NCBI GenBank assembly: GCA_029962745.1
Contig: CM057156.1
Location: 32,364,309 to 32,428,308, forward strand
Length of the DNA: 64,000 bases
Origin: Echinometra lucunter
Taxonomy: Eukaryota > Echinodermata > Echinoidea > Camarodonta > Echinometridae
Reading direction: 5' to 3'
Shown here piece after piece: positions 1 to 12,011 of this stretch; within the stretch, counting starts at the first letter, position 1, and the number at the start of each line of letters is the position of its first letter. The position numbers were made by a program, and so were the translations under genes. The notes under the pieces are model-generated. The model was not told where the DNA came from. It searched no databases and was given only the letters and a program-made list of their open reading frames with translations.

Positions 1-299
1 AGGACATGCCGAGATTGTGTGAAGCTCAGAATCTCAGATGCATGAAAATAACAAATAATTTCGTATATGGCCTTGTTTGGAAAGTTAAATATGATTAAAT
101 TATTGAGATCATTTTCATGAAAGGCCAGATTAATGTATCCAAACCACAAAGGTAAAGATCATTTATGAATTGTCTTATTCTGTGAAGATTTTGTTCCCCA
201 GTTGTGTTTGCCTCATTCTTAAAAACCAAGAAATGAACTGACTCCTCTTTGGACGATATTAATGAAGTTTAGAAATGTTTAAAACACAAAATAATATAC

Positions 300-575
300 C
301 GAATGCGATCTTATCTTTATCTAATTTTACTTATGTCTTTGTTACATGTAACTGTATTAATTGTTTTCTCCTTGTTTTGTTTTTTTCATTTAGTCGATAT
401 GAGTTTTTTTTTTGTTTTTATATTTACCATCTTCATTATTTTTTATTTTGTTCATGTATGCAAGGCCACTGGAAAACAGTACTGTGCATGATTACTGACG
501 GGGTCATCCTGTTTTAATAAAACGAAATGAATAGATAAATAAATGAATGAATGAATGAATGAATGAATAAATAGA

Positions 576-610
<35 letters not shown>

Positions 611-650
611 ATACATACATAAATACATAAATGAAAGAAGTAAATAAATC
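300..650 (+). mobile_element. Probable LINE 3' end with tetranucleotide tail
   Basis: A T-rich stretch is followed by CAAGGCCACTGGAAAA, a GGGGTCATCCTGTTTTAATAAA segment and a tail of AAAT/AATG repeats (525-640). This layout resembles other LINE 3' UTRs, but no coding part is visible. Confidence 0.35.
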
Positions 651-1061
651 ATCCTGTTCATTTTGATTTTCTGTCTCTGTACACTGTCTGATAGATGGAG
701 TTGTGACTTCATCAAATGTAAGGGAAATGCATTTGTTTGTCTAATGACTAAATCTAAAGGGATATACCTTTTTTTTTGTAGGACTGAAATTAGTCACCTT
801 CATTGTAATAGAAAGTATCCTTGCATTTTTATCAGAGTCAGTATCTGATCAAAGCTCTTAATCGGTCGTTGTTATGTCCGTCTTATCATATAGGCGTGGC
901 GTCCGTAAAGCTCTGACAATCCTTTCAAAATCAGCTGCTTAACCACTAAAACCCATCATTTTAATCCACACCACATGGTCGAATTCCACTGGCTTTGATG
1001 ACTATCACTGACTAAGGCCATTGTATATATACTATATAATAATGATAATGATAATAGCAAC

Positions 1062-1077
1062 AACAACAATAATAATG

Positions 1078-1160
<83 letters not shown>
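1062..1160. repeat. (AAT)n microsatellite
   Basis: An uninterrupted AAT/ATT array of about 30 triplets in the flank left of the myosin gene, followed by a small CA/CAC-rich tract near 1205-1240. Confidence 0.97.
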
Positions 1161-1161
<1 letters not shown>

Positions 1162-4129
1162 GTAAACGGTAACAAGAATGATAATAAAATTAACAATAAT
1201 CTCACCCTCACACGCGACACACACTCACGCACGCACACCTAAATTTTCGTGTTTTGGAAATGTTGTAAACTTTGATTTTTCATCCCTGTCGATATGAATT
1301 TTGTAAATCAGGAACCTATGGAATCTTACTTGCTGAGAATTAATCTAATGACTATGAATAGTTTTTAACGTATCTCGTTTCCCTCTTCATTTCACTGAAA
1401 TATATAAGAGGAATGTTTGACCAAAATTCATTTTCACTCTGTTTTACAGGGCAGAATGATTAAGAGTCTTCAGACAAAAGTACCTGCCCTGCATTTCCTA
1501 GTTTTATAACACCTTTCTGAATTTATGTCCATTCATTTTCTTACCTTACTCATTTAATTCTGATGAAAACATTAATCAGTCGAAGTGATGGTCGTTAAAC
1601 TTCTTAAGCTTTTCATGTTTTCAAATACTTTGACATCACCATGTGTGCCTTAGGTGATAATTTGATCCCAGTCCTCTCATGAAGCCCGTTCTCCCCGTTC
1701 CTGGCATAGCAGTACAGACGGGACGAAGGAAAACCCCTAATTGGCCCGGAAGACGCCCTAATTTCCCCGGAGGGTTAAAGTTTACCCCTCTATCCGCTGA
1801 GGTGTAAGAAATGGCGGATTCCTCTTCTAAATCTTCCTCAAAAGAAGTTTGGAAGATGCAGGTGTCATTGAGTCTGGGAATGTCATTCACACAATTGACC
1901 TGTCTGCCGCTAATTCACAGCCGTCTGGAGAGTGATAATAACTCTATAATCATGATAATCATCAAACGTAGTGAAATCTCAATAGAACAGAATAAGGCCA
2001 GTAGCATGTACATAATTATTTTGCCCAAAATTAACTGGAGACGGTGTAAAATCTCTGTCATTTCAATATTTTTGTTTTGGGGGATTTTTTAAATGAGATT
2101 CAATTTAATTTTCTACGTTTTGCTAATTTTCATTAAAATAAGGATTTTTCCTATTTAAGTCCTAAATCTTGTAAGAAAAAATTCTTATAATCCGTCGCTG
2201 TGATAATATCGATAAAGCTGGGCTATTAAGATTCCTGTAAACGCATTCAAAATGATGTTACAGTGTAATTGCTACATTTACGAGCTAAAAAGCAATTACG
2301 GTATCTAAATATTCTATTCAACTACATATTATGTGAATGTCTGAACAAAATCTTGATCTATCCTGTCTGGTACTTTGAATTGGTTGCTCATTCTACTGCA
2401 TTACTTAATTTCATTATCAAACTTGGGCAGACATGCCCTGGATATTACAATGCAAGGTTTAACCACGGACTAAGGCTATTTTCATCCTGTTTTAGCATAG
2501 TGAGTCATGAAACTTTGTTGGGATACACTTTTGAGCCAGTTCACGGTGTAGTCTAGGTCGTGAGCTATTCGCGGTTTGACCCATAATCGCGTCTGGCAAC
2601 ACCTTAAGATCTATGGCTGGAATGACGCAAAATGTTAATATCTTTGCTTTAATCTTCCTCCAGAAGAAAATTCTCTCTACCAATCATTTTGTCATGCTTT
2701 CTGAACCTCTTTTTCATTACTTCACTTTTTGGAATGGCCTAAGAAATTTTACCTGTGAGAAAGAAATATACGAAATTCGTTAATTCATGAGAAAACGAAT
2801 TCAAATTCTATTGTGAATAATAATACTAAAAAAACAGTTTTATTGACATTATCTTATTTTGTGTGTTTACGCCAAGGTTTGGGCCTAAGAGTTTATTGGG
2901 TATGTTTCTGAAATACATTCGGTCTTCCACAATAGACCTTATCGAATAAGGCAATAAATGAAAATGTATTTCGATCTATAAATCAAAGTATAATGACTTT
3001 AAGTTGGACGCATTCATCCTGGAGACATAATAAGCCTAATTAGCTTCTCGATATCTCCGTTTACTTAAAATATCTCAAACTAACTGTTTGTATTTTCTAA
3101 AATAAGAGAATGGGGTAGCTTTACAAACACCCCATAATTTTCGTTTTCCTTCTCAATTTTCGGCTTTTCAGAAAAACGAAAAATTCTGAGAAAAGGAAGA
3201 CTTCAAATCTGTGGAAAGCAGTTTTCAGGAGGGATTTCTGGGCTTATTGACAGCAGTCTTATCGAGTGAACGTGATGGATAAACGGGATCAGATTAACCA
3301 AGAATCAAGATTTTATCCAAGATATTTTGGGCTCATGCGATGAATGAGCGAGTATCCTTTCTTGTGAGCCAAGAAATAGAAGACAATGCTTGCCTGATTA
3401 GAAGGTAACAAAGTCGAAATCTCGTTATATGATGAGAAACCGGGGTGATCTCGTTCACAATGAAGCTTCAGTTTTAAAAGAATGTGCGACTTAGCGCTTA
3501 TATTATGATTACATCTGGAGGGAATATCGTATTATAATATGAAGTGAAAAACTCTACCATGGTGGAACTCCAGCTTGGAATTTGGAAGTTGAGATTTAGG
3601 AAGTATATCCTTGAAAACTTGATAAGAGAAATAATCTGATGACGTGAATTCAATAAGCCTTAACTCAGATACAAAACAGAACAACTCTTCTGAATTTCTT
3701 AATTATGATATTTTGTATTCATCACAGATGAGGGTATTCATGTACAATCTTTGAAACACAGTCAACAGAAAAAGGAAGGGAACATTTTCAACAAAATAGT
3801 GGCACGGCTTCAAAAAGAAAGAAATGTGAAAATGATTTTTCATGTCAGGTGGATTTAACTTAAAATGGGAATATAAAAATACTTAGTTTCACTTAAAAAC
3901 TGGATGGTTATTATCGAACTGTCGTTTCCCGATATATTTTTCAAAAGTTGTGCATTATCTTCATCACTAAGTTCTTGCCACCGTTGTATTGAACGTTGGC
4001 ATAATTATATATCTAACAGAAGGCTACAGTGAATAGCAAGGGCTCCATCCTTTCTATCACAAATGTGGCTGAAATCGACTATACATGTACTATTACGCTG
4101 TTCCCTTTATACGACCTAATGAACCCGCT

Positions 4130-5300
4130 CTACGATGAGTTGTCCCTGCAGGTGTAAAGGACTTTTCGAAAAATCTCCTCGACTTCTCTCGTTGATGATA
4201 AAGCCGATTCGCTCATGGATCAGTGTGCTTTATCCCTCGCAGCGCAACTTGCTTTTTGGAAAGATTCGACAAATTTTGCAAATCATGCCGAACAAGGAAT
4301 GTCTCATCCTGATTAAATTTTGTGAGATTATAGATTTTGGGCAAAATGGCGCGCAAATTTAAGTACCTGTGCGAGGACGAGATCACTCACGGGTAATGAC
4401 GCCACGAGACGAAGCATCAGTTACCTGGGACATCAGCTACACCGCCAACTTGACTTCAGACTGGCTCCGAACCGAAATAATATTCTTGGTCGTTCGGGGT
4501 AAAGCCTTTTTTTGGTTGGTCTATCAGTTGTCGGTCTGGTTGGTGTAAATGGGCTAATAAATAACCCGTGCATGATATACAAGTATAGGCTATTCACGTT
4601 ATTCACCGTAAATCTCTCGAAATGAACTTATTCCTTGAATCTAGCACGTCTAACTTTTCTCTAAAAGTAAATAAAGCTTCATGGCATCGACAGCCTCCAG
4701 TCATTTAGCATGTTATAGTGTCCCACGAGTATGAGGCTAAATAGCACAGCTATCTCGCTCTCTCAAACAACCATTTCTCTCCCCATTGCCCCCTTGTTCT
4801 TTGCATTCCAATTTTCTCATCTAATTTTCGCTCTGAAAATTTCAATTTGATGCAAACTTTTCAGTACAGGGAGTGTGATACTGTTCATGTTAATCGATCA
4901 GCACATTTTTCTTCAAAATGTTTACCAAAAATGCAATGTGGCGCCCGGCTTGTTTGAGGGCATTTTGCAATAACATGGGACGTTTGAAGAAAAGCAGTAA
5001 AAATTCATAATCCGTTTGAAATACCCTTTAATCCTGTGATATTTCGCACTTCAGGTTACAAAGGAATTGAAAGGAGCACGTACAGTTACATGCACAAAGT
5101 TTGTACCAACGCGGCTGCAAGCTGGATGGAGGAATAAGATGGAATAACGACAGACAGTACATCGTTGCAGCACTGCGATAAAGCGAGGAATTTATGGAGA
5201 GATGAGATTAAAGCTGCACTTGGTGATAGATGAAAAACGCGCCATAAAGCCCACAACCGCACAGACATGAAAGATTTCAATGGATTTGAATTTGAATAAA
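4130..5300 (+). other. CpG-richer stretch with coding-like fragments, gene uncertain
   Basis: Composition shifts to more GC and CpG. An ATG in good context at 4346 opens MARKFKYLCEDEITHG with a possible donor GG|gtaatg. At about 5055 a possible acceptor (gcacttcag) opens GYKGIERSTYSYMHKVCTNA then AASWMEE and TAA, with AATAAA near 5295. The two do not join in phase without an intervening exon, and I do not recognise the protein. Confidence 0.2.
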
Positions 5301-8300
5301 ATTGTGTTTCAACTTGTTTCCTCGTGGATCACAAACAGGCATGATCGTTAGGTCAGTACTTTAGAGTATATTGACAAGGGTTAATCTTAGGAGAGTGGTT
5401 TGAACACTTCACAGAAGGAACGGTCATGGGTTTGGTAATAAAGTGTTTGGTGCTTGCTTCCTTGTTTGTCTGTTTGTGTTTATGCATGTTGATGGTCTAT
5501 TATTGATCATCGTGATACTGCTGATGATGATGGTGATAATAATAATGGTAATGATAACGATGACGATTAATAGGGTGAATGATATTACATGTATCATCAT
5601 TCAGAAATATTCATGTTCATGAAACAGAGAAAATTAGCAACTCATATGGTATAAATAATACTAGTTGATCTAAACTAATAATTCAAAAACTCTAATAAAA
5701 AGTATTCCCAAAATGCTTGCTGAGCTTCCAAGTTTCCTGTTCATGATATATATAATTTTTTTATGAAAATCTGTTAATGCTGCAGTGAATGCTCCACATA
5801 ATGATGCCTACACAAATCCACCAAATGCAAGTGTACCTTATTCAACTTTCAGAAGTGTGAGGTGGTCATCACTAAATGATATCAACTATATGAGTACAAA
5901 TCCGGATTCCAACATAACTGCAAAAACCTCCCCAATTACATTTAATGAAATGATAATCATTCTCATTTAAACACACACACACCAAAAAAAAAAAACAAGA
6001 GTGCTTAATCTCTACTGATGGAAATAATATTTATTACATTATTACTGGTTAGAAAAATAGATACAGAAAAGTGACATTTCAAAACAAAAAACTACCTAGT
6101 ATTGCCTCTAATCATTGCAATAGATCATGAAGACATGATTAATTACAGCTCCTTTTCATGAAAGACAATATCCCTTTAGCATCATTACAAATAACAACAT
6201 TCTGAAGTCAACATTCAACATAATTGCTCAAAGGAATTTGCCTCTAAAGTGTTACAATTAAAGACTGTTGTTTGCAATGATCATGAACTTTTGCGTATCC
6301 ATGAGTAGATTTGACATATAAAATTCTGACATAAAAGATCATTTGCAATAATCACAAACTTTTACATAACTATGAGTAGATTCCACATAAATATTATGAC
6401 AACATTATATCTTGATAGAACTGACATTGTTCTAAGCTGACATGAACATGGAAAAGTCAGAGTGCTACCACATAACACATAAAGAAGAACAAGCTAAAAA
6501 CAGATATATATATATATATAAATGTGTTCTGTTTGACATTTAATGCAGACTGGAAAAAACTTTATAGTAAACATCCATAATTTGTACAGATAGTCCAACA
6601 TAGTCCAACATGACTCACCATGTTCAACTAAAAAAATACTTAATACTTCATGATCCTTTCTATGTCACAACCAAATCTCAAATCTAAAATAAAAATCCTT
6701 AAACCTTTGATCAAGCAATTGAAGGGAGAAGATCTTGTGTCTCAGAGCAAGACCCTAACACTGTCTGTGTGTAGATTTAGCTTCTTCTCATTCTATCATA
6801 TGGAATTCATGACAGTCCTAATCTGTCGAAATTCATATACGGTTTGAGTCATGTTCCATTATGGGTCCTGACACATAGTCCAGCCAGACCTCTGCCCTCA
6901 TTTCTTCTATATTTTGTAAAGTCGGTACATTTTGTCAAAAGGTCAATAAAAAAAATCATTCTATCTTCCTCCAATTCAAATGAGTCCAAAGCAGACTCTG
7001 TGTTTATTATGGATGAACAAAATATTCCAGGATTTTACAGGTATTTCAAATTATTCATTACACGTGAATGCACAGAGTACATATCAATTAATATTTTAGT
7101 AAAATTATTTCCGTCAAGAAAGTATTTGCTGCAACTATCTACTCAGTGTGCATAAACTATGTATGAATATTACGATCAGTTTATTTAGTCTTAGATAATA
7201 TACAATCCATACGATTTTGGTCATGTCATCAACAAGAGCTACAATAGCTCTAAGGAATATATACAAAATATTCAAAAAAGAAAGAGATGGACTCTCTTTA
7301 TACAGGTATACATCAGCTTTAATAAATAATTTTTAACAATGAACTTTTCCTGCCAAAAATACTTTTTCTCTACTATATATGTCCAGGTTGAACAACAAAA
7401 TTCACATAAATGGTTTACTATTACATAACAGTTCAAAAATCCTTTCTTTAAATAAATTCTCAGAAAGAAAGACAAAAGTTATATTCCAGGGAAAAAAAAC
7501 ATACTCCAGTATGAAAGTCATGAGATAGAATCAGAGGAATGTTTTAAAACTGAATGCACAGGAAACCATAATTGTTTTATGAAAATAGAATATGCAAGGC
7601 ACACTACAGTATTCTTTCACAGTTCTTACAAAGAGAATTACAAAGATCATAAAAATATATCCTATTCTATAAATCTACTACAAATAATAAAAATAGATGC
7701 CCGATTCTTCTTTTATATCATAGAAAGAGGTATAAAAAGGATAAAGCACTTAATTCTACATTTAAATGAAACTTTCCTCTAAAGAAGTCATTTCTTACAA
7801 AAAAAGAATTATTTTCATTTCCTTCTAGTTATATGCCACAGTATACAGTTCATCAAAACATTAGTAATACATAATCATACAATTTCACAAGGATATATTA
7901 CAATTCCACAACACCATAATTTAAATACATACTCATTTCATATTTTATTTTGTCATACAATTCTAAATCATTCTACTGCAAGATTTGCATTCATTGGGGT
8001 TCTATTCACACTGTACGTACTTGTATGTCACTAAAATTTTAGGACTACTGATTTAAGGTGGTGATTCAAACATGCCGATAATAAAACCTATTATAAAGCT
8101 TCCTGTCTCAAATTCCCATTGTCATGTAACCTTAATATGATAAATTTCAGAAGTCATCTACATCCCAAATCATTTTCATGCTTAGGTTTCACACTTAGCT
8201 ATATTTTGTAGACAAGAATGTTTTTATTTACTAACACCATGCACTCGCTATTCCTACAATATGTTATTCATAATACTTGGAAATCAAATATTGCAAGGCT

Positions 8301-9011
8301 ATTTGCTAGGCTAGTTACTTTCATTTCCCATTCCAAATTATTGAATTTCATGAATATTGAAAATGAACAGTGCAAGTTTATAAGATATCACATCATTATG
8401 ATTTGTGCGAATGCCAAATTTTAATACCATGTCCTGATCGGGTGCACGCTACCTAAATGTATCTCATTTTATAAATATAACCTCATTAATTCTAGGTAAA
8501 TACCCTACCCATGAAAATGTCATTTTTAACTAATCATTGACACAGTCACAAATTTCCATACAATCTACTGCAAAGCCAGGTCCAATTAGGAAGTGCTGAG
8601 CACTGCCAATAAAAATATGGCACCAAATTAATCTTATCAACTAGACTAATCTGACAGATATCTTCCATTGGCAATGCTGTTTAACAATGCCTTTATGGCA
8701 TTTATAAGAGCTGAAGGGGTGTTTACTCTGTGTAATAACAATGAATTGATGCATTTTTAGTTTTTAACAGATGAAATTCAAATGATTCTGTATATACATG
8801 TACATTATGTCCATGTATGCGTTTAGTGCTCTGTGTGTTCTTCTTACAAAACTAAAACCAAGAACAGGGTTGTAAATGGACATAATTGGTTATTGGTTTG
8901 TTTTTAATACCTGACCGCTAAGCAAGCATGAATGCTTGTAAGTAAGCAACCATAGGACTGATGGCTTGAAGTCCTCTCTGAGGGACCTGGTAATGAGGAT
9001 TAATGCCTTAA

Positions 9012-9498
9012 AGTGATTACACAATGGTAAACAAAAATTGATATATGATCGAGAATAGAATTCTAAGAAAAATTACATTGAAAATATAATGATTCTCAAT
9101 CGAAATCAATGCATTTTGGCTAATTTTCTCATAAAAAGTCAAAGCTGACCCAAAAATTTGAGTATGAGGTATGACGTAAAAGTGGGTACCCAGCTTCGTG
9201 CATTGCAGTTGTGCTGCTCGCTAGACTGTACAATATGTATTATACCTTGCGCGCATTTTGCTAGAAGTGCGCAACAAGGTACCCACTTTGACGTCATTTT
9301 GATGTCAAAGTGGGTACCCAGTTGAAACTGGGTCACAGCTGAGGGGTCAAAAATATCCTGAAATCTTACCACATTTGGCATGTTTGGGGGTTTCCTTGGC
9401 AACACGACTTTTTAAAAAACTTTAGGCAGATGATTTTCTGCTAATAAAATCATGCTCTTTTAAATGAGCTAACTTTGTTTCAGCATTGGGTACCCCCT
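9012..9498. mobile_element. TTAA-flanked element with degenerate terminal inverted repeats
   Basis: The 487-bp segment is bounded by TTAA at 9008-9011 and 9499-9502. Its ends, AGTGATTACACAATGGT and (complement) AGGGGGTACCCAATGCT, match at 12 of 17 positions. Inside are repeated palindromic GTGGGTACCC blocks (about 9182, 9278 and 9309). It splits a SINE whose unsplit relative at 31.2 kb shows an empty site, which supports a TTAA-specific insertion (piggyBac type). Confidence 0.6.
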
Positions 9499-9553
9499 TT
9501 AACAAAGGGCACTAGCACATTGACTTGGTTTCAAACCCAGGTCACCAGATTAA

Positions 9554-9961
9554 CCCATTCGTGACAGAGGTCCACATTTTGTGGTTTGGCCTAATATCTT
9601 TTGATGCAAAGCCCTAAAAATCATACCAAATACATGAGCAGAAAGAGCAAAAAATTCTACACAAACTGTGCCCATTTTGGTTGCGTCAATATTCGTTGTT
9701 TGATGCTGAAATTTTTTTGAAGGAAAATAAGCATTAAAATCCTTCAATTGGCAATGTGATAAAAGGTTTAAAATCACCATTTTCCCCTGCAAATTGGTAA
9801 CTTTTTGACTTCTCATCATAATTTCTGTCAATTTATATTCATTTCAGATACATGACGTTTTATACAAAAAATGTAGCAATAAAATAAGAATGTTGGTGTT
9901 GCCAATTTGAAGAATAAAAGCTGATCAAATTAGGCTTTGAATAATTCCTGTCACGAATGGG
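9554..9961 (-). mobile_element. piggyBac-type MITE, copy 1
   Basis: It is flanked by TTAA on both sides, with termini CCCATTCGTGACAG and its complement CTGTCACGAATGGG. The 408-bp body is nearly identical to the four other copies in this window. It sits inside the tRNA-related part of a SINE and is therefore younger than that SINE. Confidence 0.88.
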
Positions 9962-10462
9962 TTAAGCGACCAGTGCTCTACCAGCTGAGCTATTGTGCTT
10001 CCTCAAGTAATGAAAATGTATCTCTGAGATTCAAAATGAAAACAAACATCAATTCTCAAGCACTGTAATGCCGTAAGTCACTCAATCCAATCACCTACAC
10101 TTCACACAAGACTATCAAGGTGCTGTCAAGTAAGAAGCCACAACACATGCATGAATTGAAAGCACTATTCACAAAGCAACCATAAACCTTCTAAAGGCCA
10201 TACTAGGAGGTATGTGTAAACAGGTATATTCATGAGTGCTAATTTCCAGCCTGCATCTACCTTTCAAGACATGATTTTGAAACTCGCACCAGAATGTCAA
10301 GGCTGCTCTCGGGAAGGTGAATTTCATTCCTAAATGATCCTTTTCACCAAATCCACTGCTTGCAATTTCAATCAATAGTAACAATTCTTCACTCCACAGT
10401 GATCTTTATACAGACAAGGTTGTAATTGTAGATCTTAGACTATACATAGAAATGAAAAGTAG

Positions 10463-11230
10463 CTTTGACTGAATAGTCACAGCTTTTGCTCAGGGAAATA
10501 GCCTCTTTCTACTTAAATCATGAGAGTAAGAAGTGTACAAAAATAGAATTATATGACTAAAAAGCAACTGGCCCTCTATATACTGGAAAAAAATGCCACT
10601 ATCATATACAATTTCTATAATAAAGACATGTACATGGTACATGCAATGCACTTCAAGGGGGGAAAATGCACTTACTTGAATTTGTTTGGATGAGATATTT
10701 ATTCTACTGGCAAATGTCAAGCTTTGGTATAGTCATTTCATTGTAATATGCTTACAGGTCAACATCCTCTAGTGAAATAACAGACAAAAATGGTGCATTG
10801 TATATCTAATATTCTCTTTCAATCAGAAAAATAAACATGTAACTTTGACTGAATAGTCACAGCTTTTGCTCAGGGAAATAGCCTCTTTCTACTTAAATCA
10901 TGAGACTAAGCCGTGTACAAAAATAGAATTATATGACTAAAAGCAACTGGCCCTCTATATATTGAAAAAAACCTATATATAAAAAATGCCACTATCATAT
11001 ACAATTTCTATAAGAAAGACATGTATATGGTACATGCAATGCACTTCAAGGGGGGAAAATGCATTTACTTGAATTTGTTTGGATGAGATATTTATTCTAC
11101 TGGCAAATGTCAAGCTTTGGTATAGTCATTTCATTGTAATATGCTTACAGGTCAACATCCTCAAGTGAAATAATAGACAAAAATGGTGCATTTTATATCT
11201 AATACTCTCAATCAGAAAAATAAATATGTA
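10463..11230. repeat. Two-copy tandem duplication, unit about 380 bp
   Basis: The stretch beginning ctttgactgaatagtcacag at 10463 recurs at 10843 and continues nearly identical through the C-to-T-diverged end of the unit (aatcagaaaaataaa...). Small differences include an inserted AT-rich block near 10970. It is a recent local duplication within the probable 3' UTR. Confidence 0.9.
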
Positions 11231-11934
11231 ACTTTGTTGTAGTAAACTCTTGAAATAGTTCTGTTCCATGCTTGGACCAGCCAAAGTTTCTTTGTAAAAG
11301 GAAACGGAACTTAACCTGTTGACAATTGAATTATCACATTCCCTAGAGGCTAAATACAGAAACCACTTGGTTTTAATAGGCCATGGGTTAAATACAACAA
11401 ACCTACACACACACAAAAACTAAAAATCCCCAAAATATGATATATTAAGTCTAGTATCCCCAAAATATGATATAGTAAGTCTAGTATCACCTCAACAAAA
11501 TATACACAAAACAAAAATGAAATAACTCAAATATTTTGGTCATAATTGTAACAAATAGATTACAAATCACTTTGGTCATGATAAAGTGTTTACTTGGAAA
11601 GGTCATTTTCATTTAATTCATTTAAGTTGTATAGAGTCATTGCTTGAACAGCTGCAGAAAGATTACAATTCATGCAATGGTCAAGGGGGAAAAAAAATCC
11701 ATATATTCCAACTCTATCTACAACAATGTACTATACATTTATGTCCATCATTTATGTTACAATTTCCAAATTTCCTATTAACTGTGTAAAATAACATGTG
11801 CCAGCCATAAACTTGAAGCAAAGATGTGAATTCAAAATGGGAAATTGATTCTCCAAATTGCTATAAATTCTATATTAGATTTGGCTGCATGAAAATGTGC
11901 ATGGTCATCTCTGATGATGTCATGAATGATGTCA

Positions 11935-12011
11935 TCAAATCTTCTCAATGTAATTGGCTGGGAAGAGTCCCTCTCTCCCTCGTAGCCTACCCCTCCACCA
12001 GCCAGAGGCAT
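11935..12011 (-). CDS. MYO1E/F: Myosin I terminal exon 20: second half of SH3 and stop codon
   Basis: It encodes [20 protein letters not shown] then YIEKI and TGA. It contains the WW dipeptide of the n-Src/ligand groove and the ALYDY-distal FPxNYI motif that completes SH3. Acceptor ctgaacag|ATGCC is strong. Phase 2 is compatible with the G left by exon 19, making Asp. Confidence 0.97.

Larger units (their letters stand above)
1..4100. other. Left flank without a recognised gene
   Basis: The stretch is AT-rich, with the (AAT)n array, a tetranucleotide tail at 525-640, and an imperfect hairpin near 3141-3200 (TTCTCAATTTTCG and its complement). A short GC-richer patch at 1670-1910 holds an ATG in good context (see findings). 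I found no supported exon. Confidence 0.6.
8905..10005 (-). mobile_element. tRNA-derived SINE, split by two TTAA-specific insertions
   Basis: On the minus strand the SINE head (A box TAGCTCAGCTGGTAGAGC, 9974-9992) runs to TTAA at 9962-9965. It resumes at 9553-9499 with B box GGGTTTGAAACC (9527-9538), is interrupted again at 9499-9502, and ends with the tail at 9011-8905. Removing both inserts restores a sequence closely matching the SINE at 31246-31500. Confidence 0.8.
5600..11934 (-). other. Probable long 3' UTR and downstream flank of the myosin gene
   Basis: After the stop codon the sequence is very AT-rich and has no coding-like exon down to about 5.6 kb. Several minus-strand AATAAA hexamers occur (for example near 11092, 10696, 8222 and 7181), so the polyadenylation site cannot be fixed from sequence alone. 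The stretch contains a 380-bp tandem duplication (10463-11230) and a nested transposon complex (8905-10005). Confidence 0.4.

Noticed and set aside
1012..1242. Poly-Ile, poly-Tyr and poly-Ile/Val open frames
   Set aside because: They are translation of an (AAT)n microsatellite in three frames.
6844..7155. Plus-strand open frame of 103 codons near the myosin 3' end
   Set aside because: AT-rich, no domain, antisense to the probable 3' UTR, and without promoter or splice context.
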